64,000 bases of DNA from Macropodus opercularis (Eukaryota > Chordata > Actinopteri > Anabantiformes > Osphronemidae). Every line of letters starts with the position of its first letter. Within the stretch, counting starts at the first letter, position 1. Below, piece by piece: positions 50,201 through 58,952 of this stretch. The notes under the pieces were generated by a model. The model worked only from the letters and a program-made list of their open reading frames with translations, did not search any database and was not told where the DNA came from. Location: NCBI GenBank assembly GCA_030770545.1, contig CM061094.1, positions 1,101,501-1,165,500 on the forward strand. Reading direction: 5' to 3'. The position numbers were made by a program, and so were the translations under genes.

Positions 50201-51519
50201 AAAAAAGTGGTGAGGTGAAAAGTATTGGCTGCTCTGTTCTCGGCCTGCTTTTGTTGGGTCTTGTCCTGTTTTGTAGCGTGTCGGCAGTGCCTCCATCCAA
50301 ACAAAAGAAAAGACTCGGTGTATGAAGCCTGAATGCAGTGAATGCAATGGCCCGTATAGTGGGCTAATGAAGAGCAGTGTGGAAATTACCTATTGGTCGG
50401 CCTCAGCGGAGGAAAAAAAACAAGGCAAAGAGCATTTTTGTGTGGCCCATCCCAACAGATCAGCCCAGAGATAAATGTTTCTATTCAGCAGGCAAAGACT
50501 TCTTGGAGTAACGTTATGCTTCTCCACAAATCTGTCACTATGCTCAGCAACACTTTCTCAGCGAGTATAAACCCTACGTTGCCCCATCGTTTACAGCGTA
50601 GACAAAGCTTGGCCGCAGCCTCTTTTAATGTCTAAACCATGTTCCACGTTTTTAGACTATTTCCACAGTTAGATTATTGTTGCAGATTTCATCCAGTGCA
50701 CAGAGGACATCTGGTCGGTGCTCACGCGTGGGGAACTTGAACTTGTCAGGTTTAGCTGGTTTAATAGCGACTTAATAAAGGACTGGCTGGACGTGGGCTG
50801 CCGTCACCGTCCAACGCACTAATGAGTGAAGACCGGGACGTGGGATATTGTCTTGCACCCACAAGAGAAAACTAAGCTCCGCCTCTGACTGCTCGGTTTC
50901 AGGAGAATAAATCAGAGTCAATGCCCACAGTGGCGCTAGTAAAGGCTTATTAAGACGTGGGTCCGGAGAGGAAACCCTTCCCGTGCCAAGCAGCTTTCTC
51001 GGCAGACAACCATCCTGCCTTCTTTGTCACAACTGAAGCAGAAAATCTGCTTGACACCCGACACCGAAGAGTAATGGCTGGAGCTGCCGAGGCCCGAGAA
51101 CCGACGTTAGCCCAGACTAGCTCCAAACTTCAGTTTCACAAAACCCCCCAAACTGTGCGGACTGTCCGCGCCGGAGGGGCCGTCGAGGCGCAGAGGCGTC
51201 GCGCCGCACCGCACATCCCCGCACGCCCCGCACGCCGCTCGCGACAACTCTTTTGTTGTACCCTTGGGACACGAAATCCTGAACTTCCAGACCAGGCATC
51301 GCTGCCATTAGAGGCGAGTGATGCACTCGCAGGAACCGGAGCCCGGCGCGTTTGGTGCCGTGGTGTCGTCTTCCTGCCGGTTGCTGCAGTTTTGATCTCT
51401 GTGCTTCCATGTTGTGAACAAAAAGTCAACATACCTTCGACCGCCGACAGCAGGCAACTCCTCAGCAGCAGCGCCAGCAGCAGACCGCCCATTTCAAGTC
51501 CTTTACACTTTAAACCCAT
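22932..51519 (-). CDS. lrp5: lrp5, low-density lipoprotein receptor-related protein 5, complete coding gene in 29 exons
   Basis: Single-pass Wnt co-receptor that acts with Frizzled at the plasma membrane. Exons in transcript order: 51435-51519, 45659-45859, 45349-45565, 45128-45196, 44826-44954, 42826-43022, 42036-42167, 39985-40073, 39680-39898, 39454-39542, 38706-38877, 30687-30903, 30429-30582, 30054-30189, 29641-29885, 29037-29221, 28553-28701, 28251-28428, 27956-28152, 27603-27805, 27235-27425, 26588-26797, 26361-26486, 25504-25740, 24993-25103, 24343-24582, 23641-23783, 23455-23552, 22932-23241. They total 4929 nt, i.e. 1642 residues plus stop (human about 1615). Order: signal peptide, four propeller-EGF pairs, three LDLa repeats, transmembrane helix, tail with PPPSP-type motifs. 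It is LRP5 rather than LRP6: THPFALTLSEETLYWTDWQ, FPHEYISGTPHVPLNFIAP and SLMG...PLYDRNHVTG follow LRP5. Six introns are extra compared with the human gene. Confidence 0.97.
24343..24582 (-). CDS. lrp5: lrp5 transmembrane exon
   Basis: Acceptor TTTAG precedes 24582 and donor GTGAGC follows 24343. The exon begins EFLSPPSSG, with a short extracellular linker, then the hydrophobic helix IGPVIAIILLILVIGGAYFV at about residues 1397-1416. It continues with CQRVVCRRYK, a basic stop-transfer stretch with juxtamembrane cysteines, and FPHEYISGTPHVPLNFIAP, a block specific to LRP5 as opposed to LRP6. Confidence 0.96.
24993..25740 (-). CDS. lrp5: lrp5 LDL-receptor class A repeat exons
   Basis: Exon 25504-25740 carries two LDLa repeats (CSTEQFTC...CDGFTECDDGSDEENC and CSTIQFQC...CDGEPDCSDKSDEQNC). 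Exon 24993-25103 carries the third (CTPNQFRC...CDNYSDCPDGSDELAC). Each has six cysteines and the DxSDE calcium-binding signature. Exon lengths 237 and 111 equal the human values I recall. Confidence 0.96.
26016..26205 (+). repeat. Dispersed repeat family B, copy 1
   Basis: The segment shares long stretches with 41537-41735 in the same orientation: 'ctaaacacccttataaa', 'cccagtatttccagtgaata', 'gtcagacaaaggga', 'ttcctcacatccacgtc' and 'aacgtccgtcttcgtc'. It lies in the lrp5 intron between the exons at 25504-25740 and 26361-26486. The family is not recognised. Confidence 0.6.
26361..28152 (-). CDS. lrp5: lrp5 propeller 4 and EGF4 exons
   Basis: Exons 27956-28152, 27603-27805, 27235-27425 and 26588-26797 encode the fourth six-bladed YWTD propeller (residues about 955-1222). 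Its blade motifs include LVYWLDGRQN, HIYWTCETTN, KLFWVDADLK and HLYWIDRQQQ. Exon 26361-26486 (126 nt) is EGF4, with HPCSRDNGGCSHIC and CSCPMHLVLLQDLLRC. Exons 191, 210 and 126 nt long equal the human values recalled; the exons of 197 and 203 nt are shorter than human by one and two codons. Propeller 3-4 is the region known for Wnt3a and DKK1 binding. Confidence 0.95.
28251..30189 (-). CDS. lrp5: lrp5 propeller 3 and EGF3 exons
   Basis: Exons 30054-30189, 29641-29885, 29037-29221, 28553-28701 and 28251-28428 encode the third propeller (residues about 657-910) and EGF3 (CSLNNGYCAHLC...CRCASHYTL). GVKEASALDFDV and EFGLDYPEGMAVDWMGRN are near-identical to human. Exon 29641-29885 is 245 nt, 18 nt longer than the human 227, because of a tandem duplication giving NPRSLENPRSL. 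The 324-nt human exon is split here into 149 and 178 nt. The donor after 30054 is GTCCGG, which is weak, but the frame demands it. Confidence 0.95.
30429..30582 (-). CDS. lrp5: lrp5 EGF2 exon
   Basis: The exon encodes the EGF module between propellers 2 and 3: TNGCAGDNGGCSHLC, then CACPMGMELLSDLKTC, then VPEAFLLFTN, which leads into propeller 3. It is 154 nt; with the next exon (30054-30189, 136 nt) it sums to 290 nt, the length of one human exon, so an intron of 239 bp divides it here. Confidence 0.95.
30687..40073 (-). CDS. lrp5: lrp5 propeller 2 exons
   Basis: Exons 39985-40073, 39680-39898, 39454-39542, 38706-38877 and 30687-30903 encode the second YWTD propeller (residues about 344-606). 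Blocks include [74 protein letters not shown] and LPHIFGFTLLGDYIYWTDWQ. The first three exons (89, 219 and 89 nt) sum to 397, the length of a single human exon. The 172 and 217 nt exons equal their human counterparts. A 7.8-kb repeat-rich intron separates the last two. Confidence 0.95.
30975..31060 (+). repeat. SINE-like fragment (3' body)
   Basis: It shows 'ctgcatgtggccctgtgat', 'ggaccggagacctgacag' and 'ctgggacagactgcagcc'. This is the same body wording as the fragment at 935-1040. Short and diverged; assigned from memory of a common fish repeat. Confidence 0.45.
33580..33613. repeat. Perfect 13-bp inverted repeat with 8-nt loop
   Basis: acgggccttgtgt at 33580-33592 and acacaaggcccgt at 33601-33613 are exact reverse complements, separated by an 8-nt spacer. 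Transcribed on either strand it would form a stable hairpin. It lies within an lrp5 intron and no function is implied by context. Confidence 0.85.
34060..34510 (-). mobile_element. LINE-type 3' remnant, second copy
   Basis: A minus-strand frame contains LLIVPRISICRMG and LLWKQLPVQ, recalling the C-terminal tail of non-LTR retrotransposons. It aligns by eye to the repeat at 5690-7400, sharing for example 'gaagctaa.gtaggagaaat' and 'ctctgagaacaa/gctctgagaagca' context. Strongly decayed. Confidence 0.5.
35074..35139. repeat. Compound (CA)n microsatellite
   Basis: CA runs interrupted by two 'cttgca' units. Confidence 0.9.
35245..35278. repeat. (GT)n microsatellite
   Basis: A pure GT run of about 17 units. 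It lies about 105 bp from the CA block on its left, so the two could pair as a long inverted repeat. Confidence 0.95.
36669..37310 (+). mobile_element. Decayed 5' part of a Tc1-like transposon
   Basis: It begins TACAGCGCCTTGTAAAAGT, close to the 'tacagtgccttgcaaaagta' terminus of a common fish Tc1 family. It continues with typical wording: 'aataaatatctgaaaagtgt', 'gcatttgtattcagcccc', 'ccttcagaagtcac' and 'gagtatggcagagc'. Around 37090-37220 the plus strand retains fragments of the transposase DNA-binding region ending LKELQRCTAQ. The 3' half, including the catalytic core and right terminal repeat, is absent, and the frame is broken. Confidence 0.8.
38940..39250 (+). mobile_element. Tc1/mariner transposase C-terminal relic
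   Basis: At about 39152-39242 the plus strand reads SPDLIPVEDLWT, stop, LKWCVPARCPTNLPQLH. This resembles the PDLNPIENLWxxLK...ARxPTNLxEL end of Tc1-like transposases. The stop codon and substitutions show that it is dead. The left boundary is uncertain. Confidence 0.55.
40321..40704 (+). mobile_element. Tc1/mariner MITE with intact terminal repeats
   Basis: TACACTATGTTGCCAAA at 40321-40337 and TTTGGCAACATAGTGTA at 40688-40704 are exact reverse complements, including the terminal TA target. The interior retains a transposase C-terminal remnant on the plus strand, DLDWPAQSPDLNPIDHLW followed by MN and a stop. The 384-bp element has lost most of the transposase and is non-autonomous. It sits in the lrp5 intron between exons 39985-40073 and 42036-42167. 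Confidence 0.85.
41430..41525 (-). repeat. tRNA-derived SINE-like fragment
   Basis: On the minus strand the segment contains GGTTCGATTCC, a perfect RNA polymerase III B-box consensus. It is preceded by 'cctcacagctagaaggtct' and, further upstream, a TGGTTAGGGTCC stretch that could be an A-box remnant. No full tRNA cloverleaf can be drawn. Confidence 0.5.
41537..41735 (+). repeat. Dispersed repeat family B, copy 2
   Basis: Direct-orientation partner of 26016-26205, sharing several stretches of 14-20 nt interrupted by small indels. It follows the SINE-like fragment closely, so the two could be parts of one composite element. Confidence 0.6.
42036..45859 (-). CDS. lrp5: lrp5 propeller 1 and EGF1 exons
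   Basis: Exons 45659-45859, 45349-45565, 45128-45196, 44826-44954 and 42826-43022 encode propeller 1 (residues about 29-300). They start SPLLLFANRRDVRLVDAEG and include VDFLYAEGLIFWTDVSEEAI, GLACDWLGRKLYWTDSETNR, YMYWTDWGEEPRIERAGMDG and IYWPNGLTIDLAEQKLYWAD. Exon 42036-42167 is EGF1 (CSDNNGGCSHLC...CACPTGVQLKENGKTC). Exons of 69+129 nt equal the human 198-nt exon; 197 and 132 nt equal human. Exons of 201+217 nt are 21 nt longer than the human 397, explained by a 7-residue insertion after NQSSN. Propeller 1 is the known binding site for sclerostin and several Wnts. Confidence 0.96.
45860..51434 (-). other. lrp5: lrp5 intron 1
   Basis: A 5.6-kb intron between the signal-peptide exon and propeller 1. 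It contains one copy of dispersed repeat A (46438-46712). Its 5' end (51040-51434) is GC- and CpG-rich and belongs to the promoter-proximal CpG-rich block. No exon of another gene was recognised. Confidence 0.75.
46438..46712 (+). repeat. Dispersed repeat family A, copy 1
   Basis: A block of about 275 bp, nearly identical to 54080-54352 in the same orientation. It starts 'aatgttctctcttcttcatg', passes 'agcagaaaaagagggaactc' and 'actctgaactatacataacc', and ends 'gataaacaagtcacagtga'. The family is not recognised; no open frame or terminal repeats were seen. Confidence 0.8.
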
Positions 51520-51720
51520 GGCTTCGGCCCATTCTCCCGAGTTTGTCCCGTTGAAGTGGCGAAGAGTTCGGCTTTTCTCCGGGTTCCGTGCTACAACTGG
51601 ATCTGTGGTTGCACGCGCGGGTATCCCTCTCTGTCGACTCCGCTTTTTCTCTCCACTTAATGCGCTCGCGCTAGTTTATACTTTGGACTGACGAGCTCGC
51701 GCACGGAGAGAAAGGGCAGG
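51030..51720. promoter_or_regulatory. lrp5: CpG-rich region around lrp5 exon 1 (putative promoter)
   Basis: CpG density rises sharply here compared with the surrounding AT-richer DNA; for example 51160-51245 is packed with CG dinucleotides. It spans the lrp5 start codon and the beginning of intron 1. No TATA box is seen upstream of the minus-strand ATG, consistent with a CpG-type housekeeping promoter. Confidence 0.6.
51435..51519 (-). CDS. lrp5: lrp5 exon 1, signal peptide
   Basis: The start ATG at 51517-51519 sits in a good Kozak context (GAAGCCATGG on the minus strand). The exon encodes MGLKCKGLEMGGLLLALLLR and then SCLLSAVE, a classical signal peptide. An in-frame second ATG at residue 10 would also give a functional signal peptide. 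The donor GTATGT follows the exon; it ends one base into a codon, which fits the next exon (45859) and gives a G before SPLLLFANRR. Confidence 0.9.
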
Positions 51721-53863
51721 CGGACGTTTTGTTACGTCATTCGACACGAGGCTTTAGATTTTCCCCCTTTCAGGTTGTCTTTCTGTTAAACCTAAGTAAT
51801 GCAAATGTTAATATAGATCTAATATGACCCTTAAGACGGAAAAAGTTATGTAGCTCATATAGACATATTCAGAATCACACAGTTCGGACTGATCTCAAAC
51901 TCTCGCTCATTTTTCTTGTGATGAGCACATTTATGTGTAACATGAATGTTATTCACCGTCGTGGATGCTGGGTAGTCCGCTGGTGTTTGCTCCCTGCGTT
52001 GAATGAAGTCAACCACGGCCACTCTCCCTCCGTCCCTCCATCGTCGGACCCGTTTCTCCCCCTAAGGTTCTGGAGCCCGTGGGCCACATGAACAGTAGAG
52101 CCGCTCCCGCCACCAACACCTGTGGTCAGTCCAACCAATCAGCGCGAGAAGCCGGGACTCGAGCCCAGGTACAGGTGTCGTCTACGCTTTGAACCTGAGT
52201 TGAATGAATCTGAACTAAAACCTACATATTTCATATTAAGTCAACAAGAAGAACGTGGTGGGTTTCCTGTATAACATTTAACAATGTTCACATTCAGTAG
52301 CAGGGATTGTGTTGTTTTCTACATTACAAAATATTAATTCTTCAACTTGTATTAAGAGTTTAATTTCCATTAAAAGCGTGTACATTGTATTTGAGCTATA
52401 AATAGTAGCGTGTCTTTAAAGCAGTAAGTTAATGACATACACGTAGTGATGCCTTGGTAATTACGCTGTGGTGCACACGTTCGGGCTATTGACGCCTGGT
52501 CTAAAGCTGTAATTGTCTATAATCATGTACAAATGATAGAAACAAAAATGTGTCTGTAGTGGGGTGTAGCCACTAAGAATGATGGAGGATCCAACCTGTC
52601 CTGGACACTGTGAGTATTAACTTCTAACCATAACTATTGATAAGAAGTGAGATTAAATAACAAACACGTGACAAACATAAACAAACTTACATTGACTTAA
52701 TGCAGACTGAGTAAAATGAGGCAAAATATTTGCAGAACACAACAATTTCTTACAGAACAGACAGCTGTACTAAAGCACCACTAGGACTATCTTATCCTGG
52801 ATGTTAACCTGCTGGACCAGGATAAGCTCAGAGACAAACAGCTCTACAGTGACTTAATTCAGCTTCCCTCAATTTCTTTTTGTGTCTGAGGCTAAATGAA
52901 TGCAGGTGATCGCAACACAGAATATGTTTTGCTTATAATTCCAGCACAGCATCTTATTTAGCCAATGAGATTTCCCGTTTCCTCTCCACACTACATCTCA
53001 GCTTCACTGCTCATAAGCCAGTCAGTGTTTGCACCTGCATCCCCTGTTGGTTTTATGCAGTTCCTGTTTCACCAGTAACCTGCCAGATTGTCAGAACGCT
53101 GCACCTGCATTACAGCAAGCGACCTGTGAACGACGGCGAACGACCGTGAGCCTGCCGCTCTGCCCGTGGAAAGACCGTGGATTTAACAGTTCTTCGGCTC
53201 AGTTTGGCCTGGACTCTCTCTTGGCTCCACATGCATTATTTGTGTGCTTTCTTGCTTTGTGGGTTTTTAAGTTGTGAGCTGCTTTGAATTTTCCCTTCCA
53301 GTTGTAGGAGCAGTGTGTTTTAACCTCTGTCTTGCTGATAATTTTATTTACATTTTATTTTTGTTGACTTGTAGAGTAACATGAACAATGTATTGGACTG
53401 GATTCAGGATTTGTGTTTCCTTTGAAGACTGAAGGTTGTGTGCACACAAATATCAATATTTCACAGGAGGTGGTTTCATTCAAATGCTATTTTTCTGATT
53501 CCTTTGTGTTCTCCTGTGTTGACTTTCGTTCCTCTGTCTCCAACCCCAAACACAGTGACGTGTCGTTCACAAACGAGCTGATTCCAACGGTGATTTCTTT
53601 GTTGTGAACAAGAGGAGCCATCTCCTGTTGGGAAGAGCTGAATCTTCGCTACGCTGAGAAATCCATACAGGAAGGAGCAGGACTCAATTCATGCGAGGAC
53701 AGACTAAAACAATACTATAATGTGAAAGAAGGAAGGGGGCAGATGCTTAGTGACAGAGGCCACGTACACACAGCGACATTTAAATGCTCAAAGTGAAGGC
53801 ACAAGCAAAAACCAAAGCAGCATCAGGCTGCATTTCCGTAATACTGGAGACTTAAAACCCACT

Positions 53864-54428
53864 GATTGAAATGCTATATGGCAACTGTATTTTTTATAAA
53901 AAATACAAAAACGAAATATTTTCACTTATAATAATTCACTTTATAATTAAAAATTATTCCACTCACATCACAATACCTACAGCTTTAATTTAAGGGATCT
54001 GGCGAAACTGCTCAGGAATCACAGCCTTTTCATACATAACCCCCACAAATAATGGAACAAAATTACACATAAATGCTACAATGTTCTCTCTTCTTCATGG
54101 GTATTTATACACGGACATTAATACATCAGCAGAAAAAGAGGGAACTCTATAGGGCGTTAACCTAAAACTGCACTTCCTCTTTCTAGCAAAATTGCAGTTT
54201 TTACACTCTGAACTATACATAACCTTCCCATACAAAGCATAGAAAAAGTAAAACGTCTGTCACAAGATAGTTGCATTTAGCAGAAATGACACTTCTCACT
54301 GCATACAGCACGTCCAGCTGCGATCAAAACATGATAAACAAGTCGCAGTGATTTTTTTTCATGGTGTTGCATTTAGCAGAAATGATGATTGAAATGCTAT
54401 ATGGCCGCTGTATTTTTTATAAAAAATT
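53864..54428 (+). repeat. 41-bp direct repeats bracketing a repeat A copy
   Basis: gattgaaatgctatatggc followed by two differing bases and then ctgtattttttataaaaaat occurs at 53864-53904 and again at 54387-54428. The repeat A copy at 54080-54352 lies between them. At 54361-54385 'atggtgttgcatttagcaga' repeats a phrase internal to repeat A copy 1. Confidence 0.75.
54080..54352 (+). repeat. Dispersed repeat family A, copy 2
   Basis: Direct-orientation partner of 46438-46712, about 7.6 kb away. Most positions match; differences are single substitutions, one deletion ('ttttcacggtg' is missing near 54265) and a small insertion ('tgcgatcaaaa'). Confidence 0.8.
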
Positions 54429-56702
54429 AAAAAACTAAATAAAGAAAATGAAGCAAAAGCAAAAACAAAGCTTTTATGAAATCTTTACATTGCCAAACAC
54501 AAACTATTCGTAACATAGTGTAGTATATCAAGCAGTATATTAGGCTGAAGGCTATGACACTAAATGAAGAACCATCTGGACCAACCGTCTATGAGAAAAA
54601 TCTTTGAGAAGAGCCTGAACTTCCATGACAAGACCCGGTGGCATACGCCAGAGACCGCACATCCACACGCTGGCTTCACCTCATGCTGTCCATCAGCAGA
54701 GTAGTCACCACTTTCCCAACATCAAGGAAAAAGCTTTTCTAAGGCTGGGAGGGCAAAAACACAGTAGTTATAGTTTGAATGAATGCAGCGCAGAGAAACA
54801 GCAACGGGAAGCGTTGCAACGCTCGGTTAAATGCACCAGGCCAACGAGCAAAACATGACAGAAATGTGTTTAAGGTGAGAGACAAACCCCAAAAGCTCGT
54901 ATTCTGCTGATCATGTAAAACACCGAAGGCCATATGAAATGTGGGAGGAAACCTAGGATGTGTTAATAAAGCCCTTTGAGATCTTTGATGCATAAAAGTC
55001 CTCCGCAGGAGATAAAAATGATCCGAACCCAGACCTGACACCAGTTCAAACCAAATGTTCTGTAGACCTACTCATATACGTAGAAGAGATTCACAGAACT
55101 GTGTGGCAAGAGGCAGGTGATGAGAGAAATCCAGACCTGTGTGCGTGTAGGTGACATTAACAGAGCAGCCAACACAAAGACCAAAATCCGTGTGGTTCCA
55201 GAAGTGCAGGACCTCACATCTGGTTTGAACCTGGGGTCTTTTCTAGAATCAGAATAGAAGCCCAGCTGAGACACAACGTGTCTGGTCCCATTTACTCGTA
55301 GAACCTATTGTAATATCCAGTATTTCTTGTCACAATCTCTGCTTGATTGTAGGGTTTTGTTTTCATATCCAGGGTAAGTGAAACATCCCTTGGCCTTGAC
55401 TACTAATCTCATCCTGGCTTTTTCAAAGCATTTGCCAAGCGAGGATAAGAAGTAGCTGCCAAGTCAAGCCTGGTGTCGATAGTGGGGATAAGATAATTAA
55501 ACTCCATACCAGGAAATGAGACATTTTTCAAAGAATTCTCCAAACCAGGATGAAAACTGCAACATCGCCTTCGGTCAGTGTGCAAGGATAAGGAACTGCA
55601 AACTACTAAGCAACGTGTGAAACAAATGTTTCGGTTTGTAGTGTGTAGTGTAACAAATTACACTTCACTATAATTTAGAGCCACTGTAAAGTCTCAGCGA
55701 AAAGGTTTCATTTAAAAATGTATTCGCTAAAACATATAAAGAACATTATGGGCCAGCAGACGTTCATCAAGTATGACGCTGTATGAAGTTTATTTACAAC
55801 ACAGTAAAATGTGCAACAGGTATTTGAAGGAATACTTTGAAGCAATGACTAAACCATGAGCACAAGCATTTGCAGCCTGCTCCTGCAAAGAAAAGAGCCG
55901 TGGCAGATGGAAACCTCACCTGCTTCTTGTTACGCACAGAGTCAAAGGTATTTGTTGCTCTGCTGTATTTCTCACAGGTTTTGGTCTTTATAGAGCAAAG
56001 CAGGCAGACCAATGCAGAGATTGTTCTGTTTGCTGAGAGCATGTGGATCAAAGTAAAGCCAGCAGCTGTGGGCTGCAGGTGGCTGAGGGAGGAAAATAGG
56101 TTTTATTACAACATTCCAATGCCAGGCAGCGAGTATAGAAACAGGAGCAGTAGAGCAGACACCACAGACTAGTAAGTAATCAGCATCGGTAAAACTACAG
56201 CCGTTATCACTACCAGCGCTCAGACGCCTTTAACTCGATGCCACACAACAAATAGTAATAAAATGTATTGTATTAATAAACATATGCTTTGACTTTACAG
56301 ATCCTGAGAAGTGACGGACAATTGGAGCAGAGGAACAAGGCCCCCAGAAAGTAGAAATACAGCAGTTCATCCGTTTAAATACATAAAGTAATAAGCATTT
56401 TTATAAGAGGTTTCAAACACAGTTTAAGTCCTGACATTTGATTGTACTAAACCTTTTCTTCAGTCCACATCTGTAACGCTGCAAGAAAATTTGACAGTTG
56501 CTTAGTAAAAAGTTGTTTTTATTATTAACAAAAAAGTTATGATGATTGAAATTATGGTTGTTACAAACTCACTGAAACCGAACCAGGACCCAGATTGTGA
56601 CATTTCTGTAGAGATATGTCACAATTCAAAATCAGAACATACGGGAGGAGTCGTCACAGTGGTGAGAAGGAGCCAGATCTGGACGGCAACAACAGGATTC
56701 AC

Positions 56703-56711
<9 letters not shown>

Positions 56712-56761
<50 letters not shown>
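56712..56761. repeat. (GT)n microsatellite with AT prefix
   Basis: About 25 GT units preceded by a short ATATAT run at 56702-56711. Confidence 0.95.
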
Positions 56762-56763
<2 letters not shown>

Positions 56764-58127
56764 TCTTCTTTATTCTGTTATTATTCTGTTATTTTATTTT
56801 ATTCTGTCTTGTCTATTATGTAAATATGTCAAGTTTGTGTATATACTATACAGTATGTTTATTTTAACTTAATATTTTTGATGCTGCATTTGCACCTGAC
56901 AAGACAAATTCCTAGTATTGAAAAGTTTCCTTTACTGGTCCTGGCAATAAACACTTTTGTGACTAAATCCAAAACTAACACTGGACGAAATCAATATATA
57001 ATTATCATAGTTGGTGTAATAATGGTGGAGTATCAACAGATCTGAAAACGTGACCTGGTACAGTAGGAGAACAAGAAACAGCTCACTAGACAAATCATTA
57101 TTTAAACCTTGCTTTATTCAGAGAAAGTGTCAAAAGTTGAATCAGTCTTAATCAGTTTGTCAGTGTTGAATCATCTAAATGTTAAAGGCGTCGTCCACCA
57201 TGAATAACAGGCCCAAACCAATAGAACCACCTTATACTGTAAGACAAGCAAATGAAACCTCAACGAAGTCCCAGCGGGTTGTGTGTTTGGGCTGAGTTGG
57301 ACTTGGACTGTCAGCCTGCTTCACACTGGAGCATTTTGGAGGTCAGGAGATTAGCTTGCTTTGCTTTTAATTGTATTTTATTGGCATTTCTGTTTTGGTT
57401 TAGCAGTATTTGGAAGAACGTCGTATGGCTGCCTGCTCCACACTGGACTGTTTGGTGGCGGCGTCTCTCTTCAGCAGTTTATTCAGTGACTTTTAAGCAA
57501 ATGAATGAGTCTGGAAATAACAACAGAGACTTTCATTAAAACTGAGATTGTCTCGTTGCCTTCTCCTGGTTTTTATAGGCTGCGGAACTAGTCACTGCGC
57601 CACCTGGTGGATCCACGTGGTATTGCAACAGGTTTCTCCGTTGACAAGGCAGCTACACTTCCACCACATCACACTATTCACACAGCAATTCTATTCTTGT
57701 CCTGGTATGAATGTGTGTTATGTGACGTTGTGGCTTTCAGCGTCTGGTTCAGAAGTAAGTGCCTCTCTGAAATCTTTCAGCAACCGTCCAGGGACCGGAC
57801 CGTTACTGGAGAGTGAAGCCGATAAGCTGAGCTGATGAATTTCTAAGGAATTCCACGTTGGGTGTGGGGCCTTATCAGCTCTTATCAGGCGTCTGGAGGT
57901 GCATGCAGGCCATAGCTTTTATTACTCTGCCTCCAGCAGCGATCAGGCTTCTTACATGTAGGCCACAGTTTGTTGAAAGGAAATGTTTCCAGACAGTTTT
58001 GTAGACTTATTCTGTATTTCTGTTAGAGTTTACACTTTGTTATATTTGACATTTTTGCCTCAAAGTACAATTTTTATGAGCAGTATTTGTTTAGTTCATA
58101 ACCGCTGTCGCTGCATGTTATGTATAT

Positions 58128-58411
58128 TTAACCCTGGTGCAGCCTTCGAGGGGTCAACATGAAAACAGGAGGCTCAAAGCTCAAAAACCACAGAAGGGTT
58201 GGATGAAACAGACGCAGACAGACGATAAATCACAACACGCTTCATCTGGATGGACGGTTGGATGAACGTGTTCATCATAGACCCACGTGTTCATTGCTTG
58301 GATGTAACACCCACGAAGGCTGTTTGATCCAACCCTGGTGTGTGTTTGAGCTTTGAGCCTCCTAGTTATCAGTGGAGTCGTTTTAACCCCTCGGAGGCTG
58401 CAGAGGGTTAG
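58128..58411 (-). mobile_element. piggyBac-like MITE, copy 2 (inverted)
   Basis: The left end is TTAA (58128-58131) followed by CCCTGGTGCAGCCTTCGAGG. The right end is GGCTGCAGAGGGTTAG, where the expected TTAA has become TTAG. The interior matches copy 1 (17681-17958) in reverse complement, including 'gggttggatgaaacag' and 'gatgaacgtgttcatcatag'. Confidence 0.75.
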
Positions 58412-58424
58412 TATTTAATAGTTA

Positions 58425-58600
58425 GGAGTAGTGGCAGCACTGTTGATTCACAGAAAGTAGGACACGAGTTTGATTCCTGTTTGTTTCCTCGCAGTCCACC
58501 GACCTGCAGTCACGTCAAATGGAGTCTAATTCTCTGTAGGCGTGAGTTGGTCTGCGTACGTGGCCCCATAACGGATGGAGTGCTTTACAGCATGAGTAGG
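58425..58600 (+). repeat. SINE-like fragment
   Basis: It shows 'gtggcagcactgttgattca', 'gagtttgattcctg' (a degraded B-box), 'ctgcagtcacgtcaaatgga' and 'tacgtggccccataacggat'. These fit, in order, the tRNA-like head and body of the fish repeat seen at 935-1040 and 41430-41525. It abuts the right end of the MITE. Confidence 0.45.
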
Positions 58601-58730
58601 CCATGTTGCATGGTGTAAATAACGGTATATTGCGAATTTACTTATTTCTTTTTTCTTTTTTCTTCATTTTTCACAAAATGTACGAGCCGCAAAAGTCAAT
58701 ATGACAGTTAAACTAACTCAGACACGAGGA

Positions 58731-58952
58731 CAAAGCAGCTCGGAGGTGACTGAGTGGTGACGAGGCTGCGTCCTTACCGGTAGGTGGCGGTGCTGCGCCC
58801 CAACACGCTTCAGACACAACCGGAAGAAGACGCTGTAGCGTTGGACGTCACTGGTGTTGTGTTTAGAGTTAGCTAGCTAGTTTAGCGACCACATCGCCTC
58901 GTATGGCTCTTCGCGCACCTCACGCATGTCGTGTCTAATATCGACGTAAGAC
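58731..58952 (+). promoter_or_regulatory. tmem170a: Putative tmem170a promoter / 5' UTR
   Basis: A relatively CpG-rich stretch directly upstream of the start codon, with an ETS-type ACCGGAAG at 58819-58826 and no TATA box. The 'taggtggcggtgctgcgccc' phrase just before it resembles a repeat seen near other vertebrate promoters. The transcription start is not determinable. Confidence 0.45.

Larger units (their letters stand above)
51721..58730. other. Intergenic region between lrp5 and tmem170a
   Basis: About 7 kb with no exon I can assign. It holds the second copy of dispersed repeat A with flanking direct repeats (53864-54428), a long GT microsatellite, the second piggyBac-like MITE and a SINE-like fragment. 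CFDP1, which lies between BCAR1 and TMEM170A in human, was not recognised here. Confidence 0.55.

Noticed and set aside
22932..51519. Assignment of the receptor gene to lrp6
   Set aside because: Propeller 1 and the juxtamembrane block follow LRP5 (FPHEYISGTPHVPLNFIAP; SIHACNK; PLYDRNHVTG), which differ from LRP6.
50957..51691. 244-codon plus-strand open frame over lrp5 exon 1
   Set aside because: It crosses the lrp5 signal-peptide exon in antisense and owes its length to the CpG-rich, stop-poor sequence; no recognisable protein.
52584..52620. ATG-ATG-GAG... followed by GTGAGT, resembling a small first exon
   Set aside because: No downstream exon could be linked to it and the peptide (MMEDPTCPGH) matches nothing known to me.
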